Shown: positions 1-10,459 of the stretch, one piece after another
Layout: every line of letters starts with the position of its first letter
Numbering within the stretch: position 1 is the first letter of the stretch
From: Paramecium tetraurelia
Lineage: Eukaryota; Ciliophora; Oligohymenophorea; Peniculida; Parameciidae
DNA length: 64,000 nucleotides
NCBI RefSeq assembly: GCF_000165425.1
Contig: NW_001799047.1
Location: 1-64,000 of the forward strand
Direction: 5' to 3'
The notes under the pieces: model-generated
The model's database searches: none
What the model saw: the letters and a program-made list of their open reading frames with translations, nothing else
Told to the model about the DNA's origin: nothing
Program-made: the position numbers and the translations under genes

Positions 1-3000
1 GAAAGAAGAATAAAAATTAAAAGAAATAGAAATAATTAAAGTTGAAATAGGATAAGGTCTCCATCATTTGTAAGAAAAGAATCAATAAATCGAATAATAA
101 ACAGTAACTATTCAAGAATTAGAACAGAAAAATCATGCACTTTAAGAAGAACTGAAACAAAATGAATCATAAAAATTAAAAGAAATAGAAATAATTAAAG
201 TTGAAATCGAAAAAGGTCTTCATCATTTGTAAGAAAAGAATCAATAAATCGAATAATAAAAAGCAACTATTCAAGAATTAGAACAGAAAAATCATGCACT
301 TAAAGAAGAACTAAAGTAGAAAGAAGAATAAAAATTAAAAGAAATAGAAATAATTAAAGTTTAAATAGGATAAGGTCTCCATCATTTGCAAGAAAAGAAT
401 CAATAAATCGAATAGTAATCAGCAACTATTCAAGAATTAGAATAAAAAAATCATGCGCTTTAAGAAGAACTGAAAGAAAATGAATCATAAAAATTAAAAG
501 AAATAGAAATAATTAAAGTTGAAATAGGATAAGGTGTCCATCATTTGCAAGAAAAGAATCAATAAATCGAATAGTAATCAGCAATTATTAAAGAATTAGA
601 ATAGAAAAATCATGCACTTTAAGAAGAACTAAAGTAGAAAGAAGAATAAAAATTAAAAGAAATAGAAATAATTAAAGTTGAAATCGAAAAAGGTCTCCAT
701 CATTTGTAAGAAAAGAATCAATAAATCGAATAATAAACAGTAACTATTCAAGAATTAGAACAGAAAAATCATGCACTTTAAGAAGAACTGAAACAAAATG
801 AATCATAAAAATTAAAAGAAATAGAAATAATTAAAGTTGAAATCGAAAAAGGTCTCCATCATTTGTAAGAAAAGAATCAATAAATCGAATAATAAACAGT
901 AACTATTCAAGAATTAGAACAGAAAAATCATGCACTTTAAGAAGAACTGAAACAAAATGAATCATAAAAATTAAAAGAAATAGAAATAATTAAAGTTGAA
1001 ATAGGATAAGGTCTCCATCATTTGCAAGAAAAAAATCAATAAATCGAATAGTAATCAGCAACTATACAAGAATTAGAACAGAAAAATCATGCACTTTAAG
1101 AAGAACTAAAGTAGAAAGAAGAATAAAAATTAAAAGAAATAGAAATAATTAAAGTTGAAATCGAAAAAGGTCTCCATCATTTGTAAGAAAAGAATCAATA
1201 AATCGAATAATAAACAGCAACTATTCAAGAATTAGAATAAAAAAATCATGCACTTTAAGAAGAACTAAAGTAGAAAGAAGAATAAAAATTAAAAGAAATA
1301 GAAATAATTAAAGTTGAAATCGAAAAAGGTCTCCATCATTTGTAAGAAAAGAATCAATAAATCGAATAGTAATCAGCAACTATTCAAGAATTAGAATAGA
1401 AAAATCATGCACTTTAAGAAGAACTAAAGTAGAAAGAAGAATAAAAATTAAAAGAAATAGAAATAATTAAAGTTGAAATAGGATAAGGTGTCCATCATTT
1501 GGCAAGAAAAGAATCAATAAATCGAATAGTAATCAGCAACTATTCAAGAATTAGAATAAAAAAATCATGCACTTTAAGAAGAACTGAAGTAGAAAATGAA
1601 TCATAAAAATTAAAAGAAATAGAAATAATTAAAGTTGAAATCGAAAAAGGTCTCCATCATTTGTAAGAAAAGAATCAATAAATCGAATAATAAACAGCAA
1701 CTATTCAAGAATTAGAATAAATAAATCATGCACTTAAAGAAGAACTGAAAGAAAATGAATCATAAAAATTAAAAGAAATAGAAATAAATTAAAGTTGAAA
1801 TAGGATAAGGTCTCCATCATTTGCAAGAAAAGAATCAATAAATCGAATAGTAATCAGCAAACTATTAAAGAATTAGAACAGAAAAATCATGCACTTAAAG
1901 AAGAACTAAAGTAGAAAGAAGAATAAAAATTAAAAGAAATAGAAATAATTAAAGTTGAAATCGAAAAAGGTCTTCATCATTTGTAAGAAAAGAATCAATA
2001 AATAGAATAATAAACAGCAACTATTCAAGAATTAGAACAGAAAAATCATGCATTTAAAGAAGAACTAAAAGTAGAAAGAAGGAATAAAAATTAAAAGAAA
2101 TAGAAATAATTAAAGTTGAAATAGGATAAGGTATCCATCATTTGCAAGAAAAGAATCAATAAATCGAATAGTAAACAGCAACTATTAAAGAATTAGAACA
2201 GAAAAATCATGCATTTAAAGAAGAACTAAAGTAGAAAGAAGAATAAAAATTAAAAGAAATAGAAATAATTAAAGTTGAAATCGAAAAAGGTGTCCATCAT
2301 TTGCAAGAAAAGAATCAATAAATCGAATAGTAAACAGCAACTATTCAAGAATTTAGAACAGAAAAATCATGCACTTAAAGAAGAACTAAAGTAGAAAGAA
2401 GAATAAAATTTAAAAGAAATAGAAATAATTAAAGTTGAAATCGAAAAAGGTCTCCAACATTTGCAAGAAAAGAATCAATAAATCGAATAGTAAACAGCAA
2501 CTATTAAAGAATTAGAACAGAAAAATCATACACTTAAAGAAGAACTAAAGTAGAAAGAAGAATAAAAATTAAAAGAAATAGAAATAATTAAAGTTGAAAT
2601 CCAAAAAGGTCTCCAACATTTGCAAGAAAAGAATCAATAAATCGAATAGTAAACAGCAACTATTCAAGAATTAGAATAGAAAAATCATGCCCTTTAAGAA
2701 GAACTAAAGTAGAAAGAAGAATAAAAATTAAAAGAAATAGAAATAATTAAAGTTGAAATAGGATAAGGTGTCCATCATTTGCAAGAAAAGAATCAATAAA
2801 TCGAATAGTAAACAGCAACTATTCAATTATTAGAACAGAAAAATCATGCACTTAAAGAAGAACTAAAGTAGAAAGAAGAATAAAATTTAAAAGAAATAGA
2901 AATAATTAAAGTTGAAATAGGATAAGGTGTCCATCATTTGCAAGAAAAGAATCAATAAATCGAATAGTAAACAGCAACTATTCAAGAATTAGAACAGAAA

Positions 3001-3240
3001 AATCATGCCCTTTAAGAAGAACTAAAGTAGAAAGAAGAATAAAAATTAAAAGAAATAGAAATAATTAAAGTTGAAATAGGATAAAGGTGTCCATCATTTG
3101 CAAGAAAAGAATCAATAAATCGAATAAAAAACAGCAACTATTCAAGAATTAGAATAGAAAAATCATGCCCTTTAAGAAGAACTAAAGTAGAAAGAAGAAT
3201 ACAAATTAAAAGAAATAGAAATAATTAAAGTTGAAATCGA
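1..3240 (+). repeat. Tandem array of about 21 copies of a 159-bp coding repeat
   Basis: The core word aattaaagttgaaat recurs 21 times, its GTT at 41, 200, 359, 518, 677, 836, 995, 1154, 1313, 1472, 1634, 1794, 1954, 2115, 2274, 2434, 2593, 2752, 2911, 3070 and 3230 (the copy at 359 reads gttTaaat). The period is 159 bp except at 1472-1634 (162), 1634-1794 and 1794-1954 (160), 1954-2115 (161), 2274-2434 (160) and 3070-3230 (160). Copies are nearly identical in DNA, not just in protein, and differ by shared variants (ATCGAAAAA versus ATAGGATAA; CAAAATGAATCA versus TAGAAAGAAGAA), which suggests recent unequal exchange or gene conversion. It lies wholly inside the coiled-coil gene. Confidence 0.97.
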
Positions 3241-4105
3241 AAAAAGTGTCGGTCATTTGTTTGAAAAAAATTAATTAATTGAATAATAATAAGAAACTAT
3301 TAAAGATCTGAAATTTCAAATTGTATAATTATCTACTGACTAATAATAAATTCAATCTACTAATTTAGATTAATTAGAATCTTTAAATTTATAACTAAAT
3401 TAAATGCACTCGATTTTATCTGAAAAAAATTAAACCATTTTAGATTTTGAATAATAACTCTAATAACAGAACATACAATTAGAATAATTACTTAATAATA
3501 CTTACATTTAAAGTTAAGAATAGACAATTTCTTAGCTACTTTAGGACATTACATCTTTAAAGTTATAAATTGAATAGTAGGATGATAATTAAAAGGTTTA
3601 TGAATAGATTTTGAATAAGCAAATTGAAAAATTAAAACAAAATAATCTTACTCAATAAACTTAAATACTATCTTTAACTTAAGATAAAGAAAAACTACAG
3701 TAATATATTTTAATAAAATAGATCAATTTGTTCTTAATTAAAATAAATTGAATCAATACTATAAGATGAATTACATAAAATGTAAGATAAAATAGATGAA
3801 TTATGCATTGAACTTGACAAAGTATAATAACCATCTACTCGATCATCTTCAATCACATCTTAAAATAAAACTTTGATATATGAATAGTTCTTTCACTTAG
3901 TAATTATATATGTTAAGATAGACCTCTCAATCAGTTCAGATGAATTCAAATCATTAAAATGCATTCGATGTTAAATTAAAATCATATTACTCCGAAGTTG
4001 TAAGTTAAGGTATACCTTTTCATAAAGTATCATTTATTATATTTTTAGTGGTCAAAATGGCTTGAAGACAAATTAAAAGAAGAATTAAATAAACATTAAA
4101 GATGA
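1..4105 (+). CDS. Giant repetitive coiled-coil protein, 3' part of the gene
   Basis: Open frame from base 2 under the ciliate code, running in from the left edge, so the true start is outside the window. The first 3.2 kb encode a tandem 53-residue repeat rich in K, E, Q, I and L, with segments such as KLKEIEIIKVEI, LQEKNQQIEQQ and IQELEQKNHALKEEL. A non-repetitive coiled-coil tail follows from about 3300 and ends in WSKWLEDKLKEELNKHQR and TGA at 4103-4105. Three 22-nt introns sit in the tail at 3700-3721, 3900-3921 and 4027-4048 (all GTA...TAG); removing them keeps the frame open. The array itself contains single-base length changes that break the frame between about 1787 and 3085, while frame before and after agrees. 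The product is probably a fibrous structural or cytoskeletal protein; the family is not recognised. Confidence 0.75.
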
Positions 4106-4344
4106 TTGAATTGTATATTATATATTTTTTTTGATACAGCACCTTATGATATCATTAAAGATCCCTTTGATTTATTTGTTATAAATCAATCAATAAATTT
4201 CAAATTACTCCTAAATTTGTCTTTATCTCAAATAAATAAAAATTTAGTTTGGTATATATTTTCTAATTTTTATATAAGTAATTGTTATGTTATTGAATAT
4301 ATTGGATATTTATATTTATTCAGTATTGTTTTATTCAAATAGTT

Positions 4345-5376
4345 TCATATTTTAAAAAAATTATGTCTCAGTAATTCCTTAGCAGAAGGTCTTTCTTTTG
4401 GATCAGTTTTTAACATCCATCTCAATAATTCAATGAATGATGAGTGAATATTTATATCTGAAAGATGAGAAAATGAAATTCCTTGTCTCAGATGTTAATC
4501 TGAAATTACTCTTCCTTTAGAAAAGAATTTTGAATCTTAGATCATCCATTATGGGAATGGACCGTTTAAATACTCAATCATCAATAAATGTTTTTGGTTG
4601 TTATTTTTCAGTTTGCCAAACAGTTCTTTTTGGAAAAACATTTCATGCATTAAACATCCAAGACACCAAATATCTTGCTTCGAATTCCATTCAAGTCCCA
4701 ATATTACTTCAGGTGCTCTATATTCTTCTGTATTGACCAGACCTTTATAGAACTATCTGCCATAAACAACATTTCCAAAGTCAATTATTTTCACATTAAC
4801 TTCATCGAATTAGGATTTGAAAAGAATATTTTCTAATTTAATATCGGTGTGAAGATATTATAGTTCATGCATATAGTCAATTGCATTTAACAACTATTAA
4901 ATGATAGATTTGATTTATTATTATGTAAATTTTTTTTTTACTAAGGATTCATATAGAGAGGGTCCTAAGGCCTCCATGAGGATGCATTGGCATTATTTGT
5001 GATAAAAAAAATCATATACTTTTACTATATGATGTCTACCAGGATGGTCAATTAATTTAGGGAATAAATTTAAAAATTATACTGCTTAGTATTCCTTTTC
5101 GTAATTATGAAATGAGTTTTTAATGATCTATTTTAAAATCATACTTACTTTCAATGCCCGCTAGTTATTTGATTAAACGTCTCTTACTTTAATTACTCTT
5201 CCAAAGGTTCCTTCATTGATCCTCTCCAAATATTTATACTTTCCCCCTATTATATCACCTTTGTCTAAAGAATAGCAGGATTCCTCTAAATCAATTACTT
5301 AGATTTGTTTAACAGGTTTTTTTTCTTTAGAACGAGATCTTTCCCGATCATCTATAACAATATAATTTTTTCTCAT
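4345..5376 (-). CDS. LAMMER/CLK-family protein kinase
   Basis: A 336-residue kinase with a short basic N-terminus. The glycine loop is NEGTFGRVIKV, the ATP-binding lysine is in ALK, the catalytic loop is HTDIKLENILF, and DFG follows as [16 protein letters not shown] and DIWCLGC mark the activation segment and subdomain IX. HLLMIEYLNGPFP corresponds to the EHLAMMERILGP signature of LAMMER (CLK) kinases, and the C-lobe ends in DPKERPSAKELLRH. CLK kinases phosphorylate SR splicing factors in other eukaryotes; that role here is inference. One 21-nt intron at 5128-5148 follows ALK; it is a multiple of three and has no stop, but removing it restores the family sequence (ALK-IIKN). Start is the ATG at 5376; TGA is at 4345-4347. 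Confidence 0.9.
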
Positions 5377-5466
5377 TAAAAAAAATGTATTATAAAATTG
5401 ATTAATCACTATTCATTAATTTATATTGCATAAATAAAATTAAAATTTAAAATATTTATTCCGGGT

Positions 5467-5858
5467 ATGAATTAATTGAACGATCAAAATCCCAATCCAA
5501 TTTTCTCTTTATTAGGCAATGCCGTCTCTTGTATATTTTTGTATCTATGATAGAATATCCTAACTATGATTCAAAGGTGAATTATCTTTTAGAATCAAGA
5601 AAAATATTTTTATTTAATTAAGTCTTACAACAAAAAATTCAGAATATCAAAGATCAAAATAGTTTATTGGAACAACAATTAATTCAACCTTAAAAGAAAT
5701 AGAGAAGAAAAGCAAATGAAATTTCTAAAATATATAAATGTACTTAGTGTGAAAAATCATATGGGTCAGAGGCATCCTTAAATCTCCACAGTAAATTAAA
5801 ACACCCAATGATTGAATCAGAATCAAAAACATAAATTGAACAAAGTTTTTAAATTTGA
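5467..5858 (+). CDS. Small C2H2 zinc-finger protein
   Basis: A 122-residue protein with one intron at 5531-5553 (23 nt, GTA...TAG). The frame before and after the intron is open only when it is removed. Near the C-terminus the sequence CTQCEKSYGSEASLNLHSKLKH has the C-x2-C-x12-H-x4-H spacing of a classical zinc finger, preceded by the basic stretch KKQRRKANEISKIYK. The N-terminal half is Q/N-rich and has no clear domain. A nucleic-acid-binding role is likely from the finger; the target is unknown. It is divergent from the LAMMER kinase upstream with only 90 bp between the two ATGs. Confidence 0.8.
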
Positions 5859-7035
5859 TTCATATTTAGTTTTAATTAAGTCTTTTTGGTTTTAACAATA
5901 TAAAATTTAATTTTTAAACAAATTTTAAATTATATTCATTTATTTTTCTAGCCAAACCATTTAAATTTTGTGATGCATTTAGTTCGCATAATCCTTTTAG
6001 GACGGCGTCTTTAAACGACCATTCTTGAGTAAATTATGATCAGAAGAACAGGATATCAAAAATAAAATAGTAAAGAAAATTCATATCTTAAAAAATAGTT
6101 ATAAAGATGATACTTATAATTAAAATGTAATAAAGTTCTAAAGAAAAGACTAATTAATTGAACTAAAATATTTTTTCATCAAAAATATGAAATTAATGTT
6201 AATTTGAAAGTTCAAGGTGAGATTCCAAATATCATGAATACTTCGAAAATAAAATTGAGATGATTAAGATATAAATGGCATCGAAAAAATGATGGTTAAT
6301 ATGAATAAAATTAATTACAACCACTACTTTGAATATTTCTTCTGCATTCTCTTAATAATAATTTTAGTTAAGATTATTTTAATATCGTATAAATTTAATA
6401 TAACATTATGTTATTAAAATAATAATATTACTAATTAAGTTGATGAGTGTCTGATAATTATAAATTGTTCCTTAAATTAAAATAATAAAATAATTATCAT
6501 GCATAATTTGTAAAAATCCATTTTTTATCTACAAAGAAAATATCAAAATATAGACTTATATTATATTTATTAAAATTTAGCATAAAAATAAAGTTTTAAT
6601 GGATTAATATTTTTATTGTAATTTCAAAACTAGACTAGAATATCAAGGATTGGAGAAAAGTCATCAACACATGGTTTATATAAGTAATTTAATAAGGCAT
6701 ATCTATAGTTATTGTGATCCTTGATTGTTGATCTAATTTTATAATTTTATTTTAATTGGCTAATTAAAATTTAGCTATATAAATATATTGATAACTTACA
6801 TTCTATCTAAAATTATACATAACTAACCTGCTTTTGAGCTAGGAATTTTTTAATCCTATAAGACTTTATTCAAACTTTAAAATGTTTCTTAAATTTTTTC
6901 AATAATTTCAAACTAATTTTTCATTTATGGTATACATATTCATTGTTATTATTAAACAATTATATTAATAACAATTCTTTTTCTATTGATATTTTTAATT
7001 AAGCTAAGTCATCTATTTCTGCAAAATATATATTA
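5859..7035. other. Gene-poor stretch with weak relic signal
   Basis: About 1.2 kb of very AT-rich sequence with no frame that I can support. At about 5965-6040 a short plus-strand stretch reads KPFKFCDAFSS...SLNDHS and then TGA, which loosely resembles a degraded zinc-finger segment. Nothing else is recognisable. Confidence 0.5.
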
Positions 7036-7215
7036 TCATGATAGTTTTACATTTTTATTGCCCTAGTTTTATGATAAATTATACATCAATTAATCTTGCA
7101 TATTAATTAAATCTTCAAAAATTCCTTTAGCACTCATGTCTAACTTTTCTAACAACTTCCATCTTGTGACTATAGAATTAAGTAGAGTCTTGATTAAGTT
7201 TAATTTACTTTCCAT
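7036..7215 (-). CDS. Short hypothetical protein or 5' fragment of a decayed gene
   Basis: The frame starts MESKLNLIKTLLNSIVTRWK and continues helix-rich to TGA at 7036-7038 (59 residues). A possible donor GTAAAAC sits just before the stop, and further minus-strand sequence below 7010 reads IDDLAQLKISIEKELLLI in another frame, so the gene may once have been longer. I could not find an intron that joins the two cleanly. No family recognised. Confidence 0.4.
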
Positions 7216-7451
7216 CTCAATATTAAATAATTATAAATTAAAAATTATAGCAAAAAACAAAATTTAGAAGGAAGGAAAGCATTAATCTCATAAAAACTAG
7301 AATCTAATTTTTGGGCTTATCATGAAAGCTGTATTGTAATTCATTCTGTAAGAAATATTATCAAACATTAAGAATTACTAGGCTAGCAAAACTTAATAGC
7401 AAATGAATGCAGATATATAGATGGATTTAGTTGTTAAACCAATTAAATTGA

Positions 7452-7887
7452 TCATTCTTTTTTTTCTTCTGCTCTGATTTTACCTTTTCCATTTGTTAAT
7501 CTAACATTAAGTTCGGCTGCTCTTCTAACAAGGGTTGCTCTTTTTCTGGCAGAAAGGTTGTGGGCTAATTCACCTGCAAATGTTCTATTATTTGTTAGTA
7601 ATAGTTCAAGGTCTTTTTCATTGGTGATGAGCAATTTTCTAAAACCAGTTTAATCCAAATATCTAATATAAGCATAGTGTTTAATACCTTGTCTTCTTAT
7701 CACCTCTATAACCGGCTTTAGGCATAGGTCTGTTTCCTCTAAATCTTCTTCTGACTCTATTATCAATACCTCTTGGTCTTCTCCAACTTGGTCTTAATTT
7801 ATGAGGGTAGTCCTCTGATTCAAATCTAACAAATCTCTTTGTTCTCTTATGCACAATTCTCTTATGAGCAAGTGATTTGACAACCAT
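7452..7887 (-). CDS. RPL32: Ribosomal protein eL32 (60S)
   Basis: A 136-residue protein, the usual eL32 length. Diagnostic stretches are [62 protein letters not shown] and [20 protein letters not shown], all in family order. One 25-nt intron at 7663-7687 interrupts the codon after KKTR. It is a structural component of the large cytosolic ribosomal subunit. Start ATG at 7887 gives [19 protein letters not shown], matching the basic N-terminus of the family; the stop is at 7452-7454. Confidence 0.97.
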
Positions 7888-8119
7888 TTGTTTATTATTA
7901 AATAAAAGATTTTAATTCAAATATTAATTAGCATTTGGGACATTTATTTCTAATATTATTATGAATATTGAAATAATCTCTTATTTGCAATTATTTCTAT
8001 AGTAATTATAATGATATATTGAGCCACTTTATGACAATAGAACTGTAAGAATAATTTGTTAGAATATAAATTATTTTATTTTATTTGGTGACAATAAATG
8101 TTATATAAAATCCTTCTTA

Positions 8120-8640
8120 AAAAATTTCTGAAGAGTTGAAATTCTTCCTTTTTTTTGTTTTTGGAGTTCCATTTCCTTCTTTATGTCAAAAATATATTTT
8201 TTGTTTCACTTATTATCAACATTAAGTTCAAATTATTTTCAAAGTGAATACTAATATAAAAATTTATCCTTAATAATTTTGATTTAGTTTTAACAGTCAC
8301 TAAACTCATATAGCAAGTTTGCTTTCGATGCAATCATTTATTAGGCTGTTCTCAACTATTAAGAAATCTTGGTTTTATCTATTTTTCAGAAATAGAAAAC
8401 TTATTACTGCCAATTTATATGTTTTATGTAAAAGTTAAAAATTCTACTAATAAAAAGGATATAGATTTAATAGATTAAAATAGTTATTTGAGTAAATCCA
8501 TTTCTATTTAAAAAATTATTATTTGAAAATATTATCCCTATTCGAAGCTTTAATGTAAAATTAGTGAGAACTAGAATTGTATCACCACATATCAATTCTA
8601 AAAGTAGAGAGCTTTCAATTTTTGGTTTAAAATGATTATT
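8120..8640 (-). pseudogene. Decayed minus-strand host gene
   Basis: One minus-strand frame shows coding-like composition over about 500 bp: HFKPKIESSLLLELICGD near 8630-8580, then RTAQQMIASKANLLYEFSDC near 8350-8290, then FDIKKEMELQKQKKGRIS near 8190-8130. The frame is the same throughout but is cut by three TGA codons, one near 8390, one near 8240 and one near 8210. A 33-nt intron could hide the first; the other two have no obvious intron. I cannot name the family. Most likely a pseudogene; a multi-intron live gene is less likely. Confidence 0.45.
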
Positions 8641-8669
8641 TCTTAATTATATTATTTATTTATTTAATA

Positions 8670-9803
8670 ATGGACAATCTGGATAGCTAAATTGTTAATA
8701 TTTTCAAAAATGAAATCTAAATAAAACGAATTCGGAAGGGTATTACTAAATTATATGCCAAGAATTAAAATAGTTAGAAATTCTGGATAGTAAGGAATTC
8801 AAAATTACTTTGAAGCAATTATCTAATAATTTACAAATTATTGTAGTCATTTATCAAAATTTAGGTTGAAATGCAACCAGTCGTTCAATTAAACTAAGGA
8901 AAACCTATTAAATTTTGTTTATATCTTGATAATAGATTCCCTTTTGTATTTCCAAAAGTTCATGTACTTAGTCATGTACAAATGAAAATATCTAAACTAG
9001 TTAACTAAACCAACTTTAGCTGATGGAAGAGATTATATCGAAGATGTATTACACTAATAATGGAGCCCATCTATTTTATTAAATGAAATCATTCAAAAGT
9101 TTCCCAAATTTCTCGTAAATCCATGATTCTTCTATAATTAGGATTAAGTTAGACATCACAAAGATAATAGAGATCAATTACTGTCTTTAGGAAAATACAA
9201 TCAAGATTAGGAATATGAAGGATAATTAGGTTTGGAGGATGTTGAATTCTTTTAATGCAAAGAAATAATAAATGGAAGATCTTATTAAAAAATAATATAA
9301 TTAAGCAATAGTCATATTTTGATATTGGAATCCTAAAATAAAGTGTTGAATCTATAAAGCTTTTAGCTTACAAAAGATTTAGTAAAAGTTGAAAAAGTAG
9401 ATAATAGTGCCCTATTAACATGGAAATCTGATGACAATTTTAGATCATAAACATTAATCCCTTAAAATATAGATCAATTTATGGATTCTATACTTCTCTA
9501 TAAAACTGGATCTTCAGGGAAAAAAATTTAAGAAGAAGAAGTAACATTATAAAAGTTTGAGAACTTTGAAATTTAAAAACTTCTTGACTAAGTCAGTTAT
9601 TACGAAAACTAACTTGAACAAGAATTAACCCCATAGATTGTGAACTCTCTTATGAACTCTTATTAATAAGTAAGCATTATTAAAATTAGGCTATCGAATA
9701 TTTTTCTGCTGTTTCTGATGAAGATTTTAAGGAATATGTTATGCGTCTTTAAAATTTAATAGGAAGAGAGGATGTTTAAAAAATACTTTCCAATAAATTG
9801 TGA
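8670..9803 (+). CDS. UEV/UBC-like domain protein
   Basis: A 333-residue protein from six exons; introns at 8740-8777 (38 nt), 8843-8864, 8976-9000, 9115-9141 and 9670-9689. Residues about 30-120 look like a ubiquitin-conjugating-type fold: PVVQLNQGKPIKFCLYLDN, FPFVFPKVHVLSH and QWSPSILLNEIIQKFPKF follow the order of UBC/UEV beta strands, the P-x-x-P loop and the QWSP-type helix start. I see no catalytic cysteine in the usual place, which suggests a UEV-type variant. The middle (FFQCKEIINGRSYQKIIQLS onward) could be a beta-rich PH-like domain. The C-terminus AIEYFSAVSDEDFKEYVMRL is helical. ESCRT-type sorting is one possible role, by analogy only. The 38-nt first intron is long for this genome but is the only choice that keeps the frame. 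Confidence 0.65.
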
Positions 9804-10459
9804 TCATCCAGTATTTGTATATGATTTATTGTTGAATCCAGCTAAAATATATTAATGCATTAATAAAAATTTGATTTTTCAGTTAAATTTCACTGTTTAC
9901 TAAAATTTAGAAGAAAATTCCTATAAATATCCATTCTTTAGTATAATATATTGATACTTTAAATAGTGTAGGACCTTGGTTTTGGTTTTCATAATATATC
10001 GCAAAAAAATTTCATAATTTTCTTAATTATCATTCTATCCTTTTTTTAAAAGGAGTAATCTGGTAACCACTGAAAATAATTCTTTTTAATTTTTGAAGAT
10101 AATGGCCATAAAGCCTATTTTATTTTACAATCTCGTATGGTGAGTTTGTAAAGCTTAAATTTCTTTGTAACCTAGAGTCAATCTTTGAAATTAATTAAAT
10201 GCTAACAAAATTGAAGAATATTTCTATTCCTATTTATTAGGCGATTAAAGGAGTCCATATTCGTTATAAATATTGAATTTGATGTCAATTATGAAATAAT
10301 ATCCTTGATATAGTAATGATTTGCACACTGTTAAAAATATAATCGGATATAAAAATTTTGAAGAGGTATTGAAATTAAAGGGTATAGCTTATTATTAATG
10401 GTTGAATCCTCTTTCAATTGAGAATTTGAAAATAAATAATTATTGTATATATTAATTAA
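9804..10459. other. Convergent intergenic region, no gene seen
   Basis: About 650 bp between the stop codons of the UEV-like gene (plus) and the membrane protein gene (minus). It is AT-rich and has many TGA codons in all frames. I see no RNA gene or repeat. Confidence 0.6.

Noticed and set aside
5965-6040. Zinc-finger-like fragment after the C2H2 gene
   Set aside because: It lacks the second cysteine and both histidines in proper spacing and ends at TGA; too little to call.
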